From: Nodosilinea sp. LEGE 06152
Lineage (GTDB): Bacteria > Cyanobacteriota > Cyanobacteriia > Phormidesmidales > Phormidesmidaceae
Reading direction: 5' to 3'
NCBI RefSeq assembly: GCF_015207525.1
Contig: NZ_JADEWR010000003.1
Coordinates: forward strand, 248,255 to 312,254
Length of the DNA stretch: 64,000 nucleotides
In this document: positions 8,658 to 18,574 of the stretch, piece after piece
How positions within the stretch are numbered: position 1 is the stretch's first letter
Layout: the number at the start of each line of letters is the position of its first letter
Program-made: the position numbers and the translations under genes
Notes under the pieces: generated by a model
Seen by the model: only the letters and a program-made list of their open reading frames with translations
What the model was told of the DNA's origin: nothing
The model's database searches: none

Positions 8658-9827
8658 CTACCCCATATCGCTGTAAACTCGCCCCTTCCAGGCACCGCCC
8701 TTGCCCGCCCAGTGCCGTCGCGCCGAGTCGAGCGTCATTAGAGTGTAGAGCAGGGCAATCAGTGGTAGCGCCAGGGCCAGTAGAGGGGTGCCGCCGTAGA
8801 GGCGCAATGTGGGCCAGTAGGCTATAGCCATCAGCAGCCAGCCCGCCAGTCCGGTCAGCGTCAGGGCGATGTCGCCCCCAACTAGGCCCAAAACCACGCT
8901 CAGGGGAGAGACCAGGTAGACCAGCAGCATCCCCAGCACCGTGCTAACCAGCAGCCACGGCGAGTAGTTGAGCTGCGTGTAGGCGCTGCGGGCGACCATA
9001 TTCCAAATGCTGTGCAGGTCGGGGTAGGGGCGCAGGCTGTGAATGGTGGTACTAAGGCCGAGCCAGATCGGGCCGTTGGCTTTGACCGCTGCCCCCAATG
9101 CACAGTCATCGATCAAGGCCTGGCGAATGGCCTGGAGACCGTTGATGCGCTGAAGGGCGCTGAAGCGGATTAGGGCGCAACCTCCGGCGGCGGCGGCGGT
9201 CTGTTTTTTGGGATTGTTCACCCAGGGGAAGGGGTAGAGCAGCTGAAAAAAGAAGATAAACGCCGGAATCAGCAGCCGTTCCCAAAAACTCTCACAGCGG
9301 AGTTGCACCATGAGCGATACCAAGTCGAGGCGATCGCATTCGGCCTTGGTCACCAACTGCTGAGTGCTGGCGGCATCGTGCTCAATGTCGGCATCGGTAA
9401 AGAGCAGGTAGTCGGGCGGGGTAGGCTGCGATGCCAGGTGGCGAAAACCCTGCTCCATCGCCCAAAGCTTGCCCGTCCAGCCGGGGGGGAGGGCGACCCC
9501 CGATAGCACCGTAAGGCGGTTGGCTTGATTTACCGCAATCGCGCTTTCCCTCGCCACCGCCGCTGTACCATCCGTACTCTGGTCATCCACCAGCACCACA
9601 GATAGGTTGCCGGGGTAGGTCTGGGTGAGGTGCGATCGCACCGCTACCCCAATTAGATCGGCCTCGTTGCGGGCTGGAATTACCACCGCGATCGTGGGCC
9701 AGGTAGGCAGTGGCAAACTTCCAGGTTCAAGCCGCTGGTCCGCCCGCCAAAACTGGCCCCAAAACAGCAGCATCCCGATCCAAATCAGGAGGGCCAGACT
9801 CGTTAAGCTCAACGCTAAGATCGCCAT
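8658..9827 (-). CDS. hpnB: HpnB-like hopene-associated glycosyltransferase (GT2)
   Basis: A 389-residue membrane-bound family 2 glycosyltransferase. After an N-terminal transmembrane helix come the GT-A signatures VVIPARNEADLIGVAV, VVLVDDQSTDGTA and FTDADIEHD (the DXD metal site), then ALIDDCALG and three or four C-terminal hydrophobic segments. This architecture matches HpnB, encoded next to squalene-hopene cyclase in many bacteria, with an uncertain role in hopanoid head-group or precursor metabolism. It is divergent from shc with 168 bp between the two starts, so the two may share a control region. Family firm, exact substrate unknown. Confidence 0.8.
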   Translation of the reverse strand: MAILALSLTSLALLIWIGMLLFWGQFWRADQRLEPGSLPLPTWPTIAVVIPARNEADLIGVAVRSHLTQTYPGNLSVVLVDDQSTDGTAAVARESAIAVNQANRLTVLSGVALPPGWTGKLWAMEQGFRHLASQPTPPDYLLFTDADIEHDAASTQQLVTKAECDRLDLVSLMVQLRCESFWERLLIPAFIFFFQLLYPFPWVNNPKKQTAAAAGGCALIRFSALQRINGLQAIRQALIDDCALGAAVKANGPIWLGLSTTIHSLRPYPDLHSIWNMVARSAYTQLNYSPWLLVSTVLGMLLVYLVSPLSVVLGLVGGDIALTLTGLAGWLLMAIAYWPTLRLYGGTPLLALALPLIALLYTLMTLDSARRHWAGKGGAWKGRVYSDMG

Positions 9828-9995
9828 ACCATGCCTGCGGTTAATTCTTCCGCATCATAAATCAGTTGCTAAACGCGAACCCATTGCCGAATCCTTTCAG
9901 ATCGAAGTCCGTCCGTTTCAGCTATCTTTCCTTGGCAGGAGCATTTGCATTATGCTGCCTCAAGGATCGCAGCATTCAGGATGTGAGGGGTGGCC

Positions 9996-11930
9996 ATGCA
10001 GACTCAAGAACCACAGCAGCTAACCGGGGTTGATCGGGCGATCGCCGCTGCCCAAAACTACCTGCTGGCCCTACAGCATCCCGACGGCTACTGGTGGGCC
10101 GAGCTAGAGTCGAACGTTACCATTACCGCTGAAATCATTCTGTTGCATAAGATCTGGGGCACCGACGGCGGGCGTCCTTTAGCTAAGGCCGAGCGCTACT
10201 TGCGATCGCATCAGCGACCCCACGGCGGTTGGGAACTGTTCCATGGCGACGGCGGCGACCTGAGCACCTCCGTCGAGGCCTATATGGCCCTGCGGGTGCT
10301 GGGGGTGCCCGCCAGCGATCCGGCTCTGTTGAGGGCGAAAGACTTTATTCTCCAGCGCGGCGGCATCAGCAAAACCCGCATTTTCACCAAGCTGCACCTG
10401 GCTCTGATTGGCTGCTACGACTGGCGCGGTCTGCCCTCGCTGCCCGCTTGGGTCATGCTGTTAGAGTCGCCCTCGCCCTTCACCATCTACGAACTGTCGA
10501 GCTGGGCGCGGGGCAGCACGGTGCCGCTGCTGGTGGTCTTTGACCAAAAGCCGGTTTATGTCATCGAGCCTGCCGTAACCCTCGATGAACTCTACGCCGA
10601 AGGTGTTGCCAACGTGCGCTGGGAACTGCCGAAAGCGGGCGACTGGAGCGACATTTTCGTTTGGCTCGACGGCGCGTTCAAGTTTGCCGAGTCGATTAAC
10701 TTCACCCCGTTTCGCGACGAGGGTATTCGCAAAGCCGAGCAGTGGATTTTAGAACGGCAGGAGGCCACGGGCGACTGGGGCGGAATTATTCCCGCCATGC
10801 TGAACTCGATGCTGGCCCTGCGCTGCCTCGGCTACGATGTGAACGACCCAGTGGTGCGGCGTGGCCTACGGGCAATCGACAACTTTGCGGTCGAGACCGA
10901 CGATACCTACTGGGTGCAGGCCTGCGTCTCCCCGGTGTGGGATACGGCGCTGGGTATGCGATCGCTGACCGATTCCGGCCTAGCCCCCGACCACCCCAGC
11001 CTGGTACGGGCGGGCGAATGGCTGCTGGAAAAGCAAATTCTCGACTACGGCGATTGGATCGTGAAAAATCCCCAGGGCAAGCCGGGGGGCTGGGCCTTTG
11101 AGTTTGACAACCGCTTCTACCCCGATGTGGACGATACGGCGGTGGTGGCTATGGCGCTGCAGGATGTCACCCTACCCGACGAGGCGCTGAAACGTGAGGC
11201 GATCGCCCGGGCCGTGCGCTGGGTCGCCACCATGCAGTGCAAAACCGGGGGCTGGGCCGCCTTTGACATCAACAACGACCAGGAGTGGATCAATGCCATT
11301 CCCTACGGCGACCTCAAAGCGATGATCGACCCCAGCACCGCCGACATTACCGCTCGGGTGCTGGAGATGCACGGTCGCCTCTGCCGCGAACCCGACCTGG
11401 CGGCCCGCTACGCCAGCGACCTCACCGCGCAGCGACTCGAACAGGGTTTAGCCTTTCTGCTCAACGAACAGGAGGCCGACGGCAGCTGGTTTGGCCGCTG
11501 GGGCGTCAACTACCTCTACGGCACCAGCGGGGCGCTGTCGGCCCTGGCCTTGATCGCGCCAGAACGCTGTCAAGGGGCGATTGCGCGCGGAGCCAACTGG
11601 CTCGTCAGCTGTCAAAACCCCGACGGCGGCTGGGGCGAAACCTGCCGCAGCTACGACGACCCCGCTCTCAAGGGCCAGGGGCCGAGCACGCCGTCGCAAA
11701 CCGCCTGGGCGCTTCTGGGCTTAATCGACGCAGCGGATAGCGGTGTCGCCGCAGAGCCAGCCATCAAAAGGGGTATTCACTATTTGCTCACGACTCAAAC
11801 CGCTGAGGGCACGTGGGACGAGCAGGAGTTTACGGGCACTGGCTTCCCCCGCCACTTCTATATCCGCTATCACCTGTACCGCCACCATTTTCCGCTGATG
11901 GCGCTAGGCCGCTATCGAGCGCGGGCTTGA
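9996..11930 (+). CDS. shc: Squalene-hopene cyclase
   Basis: A 644-residue monotopic membrane enzyme that cyclises squalene to hopene, the first committed step of hopanoid synthesis. The protonating motif DVDDTAV is at about residue 378. Several QW repeats are visible (for example HPDGYWWAEL, RPHGGWELF, ATGDWGGI, ADGSWFGRW, PDGGWGE). Length is normal for the family. I prefer ATG 9996 over the in-frame GTG at 9990 because GAGGGG (9985-9990) then serves as a ribosome binding site at proper spacing. It forms a hopanoid group with the HpnB-like and HpnG-like genes. A 22-bp-arm hairpin lies just downstream. Confidence 0.95.
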   Translation: MQTQEPQQLTGVDRAIAAAQNYLLALQHPDGYWWAELESNVTITAEIILLHKIWGTDGGRPLAKAERYLRSHQRPHGGWELFHGDGGDLSTSVEAYMALRVLGVPASDPALLRAKDFILQRGGISKTRIFTKLHLALIGCYDWRGLPSLPAWVMLLESPSPFTIYELSSWARGSTVPLLVVFDQKPVYVIEPAVTLDELYAEGVANVRWELPKAGDWSDIFVWLDGAFKFAESINFTPFRDEGIRKAEQWILERQEATGDWGGIIPAMLNSMLALRCLGYDVNDPVVRRGLRAIDNFAVETDDTYWVQACVSPVWDTALGMRSLTDSGLAPDHPSLVRAGEWLLEKQILDYGDWIVKNPQGKPGGWAFEFDNRFYPDVDDTAVVAMALQDVTLPDEALKREAIARAVRWVATMQCKTGGWAAFDINNDQEWINAIPYGDLKAMIDPSTADITARVLEMHGRLCREPDLAARYASDLTAQRLEQGLAFLLNEQEADGSWFGRWGVNYLYGTSGALSALALIAPERCQGAIARGANWLVSCQNPDGGWGETCRSYDDPALKGQGPSTPSQTAWALLGLIDAADSGVAAEPAIKRGIHYLLTTQTAEGTWDEQEFTGTGFPRHFYIRYHLYRHHFPLMALGRYRARA

Positions 11931-11940
11931 TGTACCGCAG

Positions 11941-11988
11941 CCCTTGCTTGGTAGGGGCATTGCTTGCAATGCCCCTACCAAGCAAGGG
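11941..11988. repeat. Perfect 22-bp inverted repeat (4-nt loop) after shc
   Basis: Arms CCCTTGCTTGGTAGGGGCAT.. and its exact complement flank a CTTG loop. There is no T-run behind it, so it is less a classical terminator than a member of the GTAGGGGCATTGC-type interspersed palindromes common in cyanobacteria. It could still cap the shc transcript's 3' end. Confidence 0.75.
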
Positions 11989-12350
11989 CCTAAACCATAG
12001 GACACTTGCAAGCAAGCCAATCTATTCAGTGTAGTGATTCATGGCTGTGGTTTATGCCCCATTAGCACCATTGTTGTGAACGGCTATATCCACCCCCTGG
12101 ATGAGGGTGTAACCGATTGAAAATCGTTAGTTTAAATCAACTGTATAGCTGCTCAATCTGGGCGATCGCTGCGATCGCCAACCTGATCTGCTGACGCTTT
12201 TTGATCAGTTATTCTCGTCGCAGCCAGCCTACAGATTTGAGATCTACTGTGCCCATCAACGGGTATTCTTAGCCCCTTTGACACCCGAATTAACACTTAA
12301 TTCGCAGCAAAGTGAGGGCTGCTGTCACGTTCTGATATCAACCATTTGTT
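11989..12350. promoter_or_regulatory. 360-bp leader/intergenic region upstream of the hibernation-factor gene
   Basis: No gene is visible. The region probably holds the promoter and a long 5' leader for the HPF-like gene; in cyanobacteria the lrtA transcript is known for a long leader and light-dependent stability. A HIP1-rich stretch (GGCGATCGCTGCGATCGCC) lies at about 12160-12180. No recognisable riboswitch was seen. Promoter position not resolved. Confidence 0.35.
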
Positions 12351-12986
12351 ATGCAAATTCCATTAGATATTACGTACCGCGATGTCGATAAAACCCCTGC
12401 TTTAGAAGCGCTAATTCGCTCTAAAGTGGATAAGCTGGAAGATGTGTGTGATCACATTATGGGGTGCCACATCGCCGTCGAACGCGCCCATTCTCACCCC
12501 AATCACGGGTCGCCCTACCGCGTACGGCTTGATTTAACCGTGCCCCCAGGCCACGAAATTGCGGTGGCCAAAAATCCTGGTGAAGGGGTGCAGTATGACT
12601 CCTTAGAAACAGTCATTCGAGATGCTTTTGACGCGGCTCGCCGCCAACTCAAAGAACTGACTGAAAGGCAGCAAAACCATACCAAGAGCCATCCTGAACA
12701 GGTCGTTGGTGGTATTATTAGCAAGCTGTTTCCCTCTCAGGGCTACGGATTTCTAAAAAGCCTAGACGGCCAAGACATATACTTTCACAGCAATAGCGTT
12801 TTGCACGACGACTTCGACCGCTTAACTGTAGGTGCTGGCGTTCAGTACTTTCTCTCAGAGGGCATTGATGGTCCCCAGGCCAGTACGGTGAGACTGCTGG
12901 ATAAGCCCGGCATTCGCCCTCCCGAAGATCGTTCTGACCCGGCCCCTATTGAGGAACCCCAGGGATGGGGCTATCAGCAGGATTAA
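12351..12986 (+). CDS. HPF/RaiA-type ribosome hibernation factor fused to a cold-shock domain
   Basis: A 211-residue protein with two domains. Residues 1-105 match the S30AE/HPF fold (MQIPLDITYRDVDKTPALEA, the two helices and the positively charged strands) that binds the decoding centre of inactive ribosomes. Residues 120-185 match a cold-shock OB-fold: GIISKLFPSQGYGFLKSLDG with GYGFL like RNP1, then DIYFHSNSV like RNP2. The C-terminal dimerisation domain of long HPF/LrtA is absent. The tail is acidic and Pro-rich. It should act on stalled ribosomes and RNA under stress or darkness. It is a single-gene unit, ended by a bidirectional hairpin at 13093. Confidence 0.85.
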   Translation: MQIPLDITYRDVDKTPALEALIRSKVDKLEDVCDHIMGCHIAVERAHSHPNHGSPYRVRLDLTVPPGHEIAVAKNPGEGVQYDSLETVIRDAFDAARRQLKELTERQQNHTKSHPEQVVGGIISKLFPSQGYGFLKSLDGQDIYFHSNSVLHDDFDRLTVGAGVQYFLSEGIDGPQASTVRLLDKPGIRPPEDRSDPAPIEEPQGWGYQQD

Positions 12987-13092
12987 TCCTAAATCCAACT
13001 CACAAAATTCTGAGTCAAAACCGATACCTGGTGGGGGGCGTTGGAGTGCAATGTCCCTACAAAGCGAGAGTATACAGTCAGAATTTAGCCTC

Positions 13093-13135
13093 AGGTGAGG
13101 CCTAGGACTCCGTGTGGCAGCTCTAGGCCTCACCT
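13093..13135. terminator. Bidirectional hairpin between converging HPF and POR genes
   Basis: Perfect 13-bp arms AGGTGAGGCCTAG and CTAGGCCTCACCT enclose 17 nt. It is placed exactly between two convergent genes, so it probably terminates both transcripts, although no T-run follows on either side. Confidence 0.6.
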
Positions 13136-13148
13136 CAAGTAGGCGTGC

Positions 13149-14225
<1,077 letters not shown>

Positions 14226-14254
14226 TTAACGTTTTTTGAGGTGTTGTTACATAG

Positions 14255-14319
14255 GGTATAGGGTTCAAGGTGCAGGGTATAAGGCAGAACTCCGACATCC
14301 AAACCGTGAACCCTATACC
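14255..14319. repeat. 13-bp inverted repeat between por and pgm
   Basis: GGTATAGGGTTCA (14255-14267) and TGAACCCTATACC (14307-14319) are perfect complements 39 bp apart, with additional short copies of GGTATA/AAGGTGCAGGG between. It lies in the gap downstream of pgm and upstream of por. It resembles a small interspersed palindromic repeat; a role as pgm terminator is possible. Confidence 0.55.
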
Positions 14320-14329
14320 TTGAACCCCT

Positions 14330-15805
14330 CTAGGTAAATGAACTCGCCCAATCCTTCGCCCAGTGCAGGTGCTTGTGAACCTCGTCGAGGGTTTGGGCCT
14401 CGCTGTAGAGACGCAGCACGGGCTCGGTGCCGCTAAAGCGGATCAGCAGCCAGCTGTCGTCGGCCAGGGTGAGCTTGTAGCCGTCGATGTCGAGGATGTG
14501 GGTGACGGCTTTGCCCGCGACCTCGGTCGGCGGTGCAGTAGCCAGAGATTCGAGCAGCTTGGCCTGCACGTCCATGCTGGCCAGGGGCAGGTCAATGCGA
14601 TCGTACTCGGAGAAGTAGTCAACTTTCTCCTGCAGGGTGCGGTAGTAGTCGCTGAGGTCCATGCCAGAGGCGACGACGGCCTCTAGCACGTAGAGGGCCG
14701 ACATCAGCGCGTCGCGCTCGGGGATGTGGTGGCCGTAGCCAATGCCGCCCGACTCTTCGCCACCGAGCAGCACCTTGGCCTCCTGCATGCGATCGGCGAT
14801 GTACTTGTAGCCTACGGCGGTTTCGTACAGCTCCAGACCGTTGAGCCTAGCCACCGCCGGAATCAGGTTGGAGCCGCTGATGGTTTTGACAATTTCGCCG
14901 CTGTAGCCGCGCCGCGACTTCAGGTGGTCGATCAGGATGGGAATCAGAATCTGGGAGCTGAGGAAGTTGCCTTGGCCATCGACGGCGGCAATGCGATCGC
15001 TGTCGCCATCAAAGACCAACCCGACCTTAACGCCCGCCTGGGCCGGATACTCCTTGACCGTCTCCAGCATTTCGCCCAGGTACTTGGGCAGGGGCTCGGG
15101 TGGGTTACCGCCAAACAGCGGGTCGGCATCGCTGTGCAGCTCGTGAACGCTGGCTTCGCCCAGCAGACGGGGCAGACCACCACTGGCAGACCCGTACATC
15201 ACATCGGCAAACACCGTGAGCTGGCCGCTCGAAATCGCCTTTTGAATAGCGGCCACATCGACCTCGGCCTGGAGCGCTTCGCAGTAGGCGGGCCAGGGGT
15301 CAAAGGTTTCGATTTGGCCGGGTTTGCCGAGGGGGGCGGGCGGATTGGGCAGCAGCGCCTCTACCTGCTTGGTCACCTCAGGGGAAACCGAGCCGCCAAA
15401 GGCTCCTTTGATCTTGAGCCCTGAGTAGGTGGGGGGGTTGTGGCTGGCGGTGATGACGATCGCCCCCAGCAGCCCCTGGTGCTTGGCGGCGTAGCTAAAG
15501 GCAGGGGTGGGAGCGTAGTCTTGGGAGAGCAGTACGTCAAACCCCTGAGCCGCGATCGCCTCGGCAGCGGTACGGGCAAACTCAGCCCCCAAAAAGCGGC
15601 GATCGTAACCCACCGCCACGGTGCGGCTGCCGGTTTCGGCCCCAAAGCAGCGGTGCAAGACCTGGGCCGATAACGCCGCCACCTGAGCCACCCGCTCGAA
15701 GGTGAAGTCGGCGGCAATAATGCCGCGCCAGCCATCGGTGCCAAATTTGATGGGCTTTGGGGTAGCTGGAATGGGGCCTGAGGGTGCTGCCATAGCAGAT
15801 TCCAA
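14330..15805 (-). CDS. Phosphoglucomutase/phosphomannomutase family protein
   Basis: A 491-residue alpha-D-phosphohexomutase, converting glucose-1-P and glucose-6-P (or the mannose forms) for glycogen and cell-wall sugar synthesis. Domain I begins IKFGTDGWRGIIAADFT; the phosphoserine loop is ITASHNPPTYSGLKIK (Ser121); the metal loop is VFDGDSDRIAAVDG; the sugar loop is GGEESGGIGYG; and the phosphate loop is RFSGTEPVLRLY. All four domains are complete. The start could be at 15805 or at the second Met (15793). Substrate preference cannot be told from these motifs. Confidence 0.92.
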   Translation of the reverse strand: MESAMAAPSGPIPATPKPIKFGTDGWRGIIAADFTFERVAQVAALSAQVLHRCFGAETGSRTVAVGYDRRFLGAEFARTAAEAIAAQGFDVLLSQDYAPTPAFSYAAKHQGLLGAIVITASHNPPTYSGLKIKGAFGGSVSPEVTKQVEALLPNPPAPLGKPGQIETFDPWPAYCEALQAEVDVAAIQKAISSGQLTVFADVMYGSASGGLPRLLGEASVHELHSDADPLFGGNPPEPLPKYLGEMLETVKEYPAQAGVKVGLVFDGDSDRIAAVDGQGNFLSSQILIPILIDHLKSRRGYSGEIVKTISGSNLIPAVARLNGLELYETAVGYKYIADRMQEAKVLLGGEESGGIGYGHHIPERDALMSALYVLEAVVASGMDLSDYYRTLQEKVDYFSEYDRIDLPLASMDVQAKLLESLATAPPTEVAGKAVTHILDIDGYKLTLADDSWLLIRFSGTEPVLRLYSEAQTLDEVHKHLHWAKDWASSFT

Positions 15806-16156
15806 ATGTCGAGGGTAAAGAGCAGATTTTCTCTGAGTTTACCCGCTTACTTCGGCGGTGACACGGCTGCGGCTGCGGCACTACGCACAATTTACCGAAC
15901 CCGCTCGTTTTGCCGGAAAGGGTTGAAAGATTGGTGAATTGTCCTGAAGCGATCGCGGCCCGGGCGCAAATGCTAGGTGCGTTGGCGGGCAGCGCCACTG
16001 CTTAACAAGGAATGATGGCCGGTCTGGATCTCAGGCGAGGCGGATATTTGAGCTAAATGTGGAATGTCACAGGCTTTAGACGCTACGAATTGCCGCTGCC
16101 GACCTAACTATTTGCCAACGGGGGGGGTCTGCTGTGCTACCCTAGTCAAGTAAAAA
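15806..16156. other. Gene-free interval between pgm and tRNA-Pro
   Basis: It probably contains the pgm promoter (minus strand) and the tRNA promoter (plus strand). The only long frame here is antisense overlap from pgm and is not credible. No repeats or known motifs were recognised apart from a GCGATCGC site. Confidence 0.4.
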
Positions 16157-16230
16157 CGGGATGTAGCGCAGCTTGGTAGCGCACTTCGTTCGGGACGAAG
16201 GGGCCGTGGGTTCGAATCCCGCCATCCCGA
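16157..16230 (+). tRNA. tRNA-Pro (anticodon CGG)
   Basis: 74 nt fold as a full cloverleaf. The acceptor stem is CGGGATG/CATCCCG with discriminator A; the anticodon stem CTTCG/CGAAG encloses loop TTCGGGA, giving anticodon CGG. The T arm GTGGG-TTCGAAT-CCCGC is canonical. CCA is not encoded. The tyrosine integrase gene begins 143 bp downstream in the same orientation, so the 3' half of this gene is the likely attachment site of the mobile element. Confidence 0.97.
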
Positions 16231-16372
16231 TTCTTCTAAAACCTACTGCGGAAGCGCCTTGTAGCCGACGCATCAACCTTTTGATGACCCTAACATATTG
16301 TCAATAGGGGGGGTGAGGTTGGCTACTTTTGGACGCTTTTGGACGTCTGAGTGGTAGGAAATTGGTAGGAAG

Positions 16373-17527
16373 ATGACTACTATGCAACCCCCCGTAGCGG
16401 CACGCCCGACGCTGATCCGCGACCTAGATAGAAGCCTTGTCAAAGTAGAAAGCGATAAAGGCAGGCTGAGATTACGCTTTACCTATGGAGGCACACGCCA
16501 TTACATAGCCGTTGGCTTGCCTGATTCCCGAGTTAATCGCATCGTGGCCCAGCAGAAGGCGACTCAGATCGAACTGGATATTGCCTCCGGCAACTTTGAT
16601 GAGACCCTCAGGAAGTACAAGCCACCCAAAGCTGTCGCTAAAAAGCGCGAGGCAACCACCGTGACTGGGTTATTTGAGAAATTCACAGCGGTTCAGACCA
16701 AAGCCAAAGACTTACAGGTGGGCAGTCTGTGCCGATATGGAGCTACGCGGCGACATTTAGACGCATTTTTCTTAACTAAGCCAGCAGACGCTGTGGATGA
16801 GGACAGTGCCACCGCTTTTGCCGAGTACTTGCGAAAGCGAGTGGTCGAACGAACGGCCAAAGACTACCTAACCCTAGTTAAGTCCTGTTGGAACTGGGCT
16901 GAGCAGACACTCGGACAAAACCCCTGGGCATCCGTTCTAGAGAGGGTGAAACCAGCCCCTAAGCAGAAGGTTAAGCCATTTACATTGGCTGAGGTTCAAG
17001 CTATCTTGGCGGCGTTTAGAACGGATCGTTACTACCAGCACTACGCCGACTTTGTGACGTTCCTATTCGGTACAGGCTGTCGTTTTGGGGAAGCTGTAGC
17101 CCTAAAATGGAAGCACATTGCCGATGACTACTCAACGGTATGGATTGGCGAATCTGTTTCTAGAGGAGTCCGTAAGACCACCAAAACGGGGAAGGATCGG
17201 ACGATAACCCTTACCCCCACGGTGGCAGAGATGCTATCTGCTAGAAAACCTACCAACGTGGATCCTGAAGCATCAGTTTTTCCATCGCCGAAGGGAAAGC
17301 TCCTCAACGACCATACCTTTCGTCGCCGAGCCTGGACAAAAATCTTGACCCGGCTCGAAATCACCTATCGGAAACCTTACTCTACCCGCCATACTGCCAT
17401 TAGCCATGCTCTAGCGAATGGCGCAAATCCTCTAGCGGTAGCAGAGCAAACAGGTCACGATCCTCAAATTTTGTTCAAACACTATGCCTCCGTCATTCAG
17501 AAATCTGCCGTGATGGTGGAATTTTAA
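16373..17527 (+). CDS. int: Tyrosine recombinase (phage/ICE-type integrase)
   Basis: A 384-residue site-specific recombinase. The N-terminal part resembles an arm-binding domain, residues 100-180 a SAM-like core-binding domain, and the C-terminal part the catalytic fold: Arg in GTGCRFGEAVALKW, Lys in TTKTGKDRTI, HxxR as YSTRHTAISHAL, then TGHDPQILFKHYAS with the second His and nucleophilic Tyr. All catalytic residues are present. Start 16373 is used, but GGTAGGAAG is so close that ATG 16382 is also possible. Direct repeats CTTTTGGACG and GGTAGGAA lie just upstream (16324-16370) and might be arm sites. Location next to tRNA-Pro is the classic layout of an ICE or integrated plasmid. Confidence 0.93.
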   Translation: MTTMQPPVAARPTLIRDLDRSLVKVESDKGRLRLRFTYGGTRHYIAVGLPDSRVNRIVAQQKATQIELDIASGNFDETLRKYKPPKAVAKKREATTVTGLFEKFTAVQTKAKDLQVGSLCRYGATRRHLDAFFLTKPADAVDEDSATAFAEYLRKRVVERTAKDYLTLVKSCWNWAEQTLGQNPWASVLERVKPAPKQKVKPFTLAEVQAILAAFRTDRYYQHYADFVTFLFGTGCRFGEAVALKWKHIADDYSTVWIGESVSRGVRKTTKTGKDRTITLTPTVAEMLSARKPTNVDPEASVFPSPKGKLLNDHTFRRRAWTKILTRLEITYRKPYSTRHTAISHALANGANPLAVAEQTGHDPQILFKHYASVIQKSAVMVEF

Positions 17528-17537
17528 AGCGCTAGCT

Positions 17538-18173
17538 TTATAGCTTGTGTCCGGCCCAAACTACCCTGCCCATGATGCTTAGGCCATTCGACTTGCTAGA
17601 CAGGTCTAAGGAAAAAGCTTCGTAGGCAGGGTTATCACTTAGCACCCGGAAGTTATTTTCGGGGATGTACTGCAAGCGCTTAATCAAAATTCGCTCATTT
17701 AGCTTAAACAGGAAAAGTCCATGGTCGATGGCCGCTAACTCCCTAACGCTGGTATCTACTAGTACTAGGTCTCCGAGAACCAGGGTAGGCTCCATGCTTT
17801 CATCCTGAACTTGGGTGAGGAGTAAATGGTCATAAGACTTTGGGAACTCAGACTTTAGCCAGTCCGTCTGGAAAGCTAGCGGATCCTTATAGATATACTC
17901 TTTGGATTCTCCTTCTCTCAAGCTGCTGCAACTAGGCTGACCGCCAGCCAGCCATTCTACGCTGACGTTTGCCGTGCGTGCTATGGCGAGCAGTGCGGGT
18001 CGGGTAGGTTCGCTTTGGCCGTTGAGGTATTGGCGCAAAACTGTGTCAGAGAATCCACAACTTCGTGCAAATCCTCGAATGCTATTCTCTCCTACAGCTT
18101 GCTTTAATCGCTGTGGGAAACTGTTTGAGTCGGCTAATACTGCCTGCCCCTCATCAGAAGGTGTGTTATCCAT
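17538..18173 (-). CDS. CI/LexA-like repressor: XRE HTH plus S24 peptidase domain
   Basis: A 211-residue element-maintenance regulator. Residues 20-75 are an XRE helix-turn-helix (FPQRLKQAVGENSIRGFARSCGFSDTVLRQYLNG). After a linker, the S24 autoprotease follows: QDESMEPTLVLGDLVLVD holds the nucleophile Ser, and ERILIKRLQYI the general-base Lys. Ala-Gly in WLAGGQPS is a candidate self-cleavage site. Family members are inactivated by RecA-stimulated cleavage after DNA damage. It is divergent from the small HTH gene at 18275 across a 100-bp promoter region, the standard genetic-switch arrangement. Confidence 0.9.
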   Translation of the reverse strand: MDNTPSDEGQAVLADSNSFPQRLKQAVGENSIRGFARSCGFSDTVLRQYLNGQSEPTRPALLAIARTANVSVEWLAGGQPSCSSLREGESKEYIYKDPLAFQTDWLKSEFPKSYDHLLLTQVQDESMEPTLVLGDLVLVDTSVRELAAIDHGLFLFKLNERILIKRLQYIPENNFRVLSDNPAYEAFSLDLSSKSNGLSIMGRVVWAGHKL

Positions 18174-18274
18174 TGTAAGTCCAGGGATTACTATTGCAAA
18201 TCATAGCGCTTGACATGCGCGTTATTAATTGTTAGCTTCATCGATATACAAATTGATGGAGCTTTGTTGATCTT
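18174..18274. promoter_or_regulatory. Divergent promoter/operator of the element's repressor switch
   Basis: The 100 bp between divergent regulators contain TTGACA (18210-18215) followed 17 bp later by TAGCTT, a plausible rightward promoter. The -35 box is flanked by GCGCTTGACATGCGC, an interrupted GCGC dyad that could be the repressor operator. Positions are read by eye only. Confidence 0.45.
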
Positions 18275-18574
18275 ATGCACGTAGAGGACATTAAGGCAGC
18301 TCTTCGTAAGCAAGGCTGGACATTAGCTGGCATTGCTAAGGAACTCGGTGTGGGGCCTTCTGCCATTTCCCATGCCCTGACGAGACAACGGTCTCGCAGG
18401 GTTGAAAAAGTGATCGCGGCCAAGCTCGGCCTGTCTCCTCGGGAGATCTGGCCTCAACGTTACAAAGGAGGGGCAACCCATGAATCAGTTTGTCAGCAAG
18501 CAGGAAGCGTTACAGTACCTCAATCTCAGCAGCACTACCTTAAAAAAATACAGATTGCAGGGCCTGTTAATTGA
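18275..18574 (+). CDS. Nlp/Ner-like HTH transcriptional regulator
   Basis: A 99-residue protein whose first 70 residues match Ner/SfsB-type winged HTH proteins of transposable phages (MHVEDIKAALRKQGWTLAGI, ELGVGPSAISHALTR, PREIWPQRY). Such proteins act as early-lytic or anti-repressor regulators. Its last 95 bases overlap the next gene in a different frame, and the tail after residue 68 lacks regular character, so the functional part is probably only the HTH. It is the first gene rightwards from the repressor switch. Confidence 0.75.
   Translation: MHVEDIKAALRKQGWTLAGIAKELGVGPSAISHALTRQRSRRVEKVIAAKLGLSPREIWPQRYKGGATHESVCQQAGSVTVPQSQQHYLKKIQIAGPVN

Noticed and set aside
15582..15998. Minus-strand 138-codon frame upstream of pgm
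   Set aside because: It overlaps pgm out of frame, its product is Arg/Gly/Ser-rich like other shadows, and the pgm frame is complete and clearly coding.
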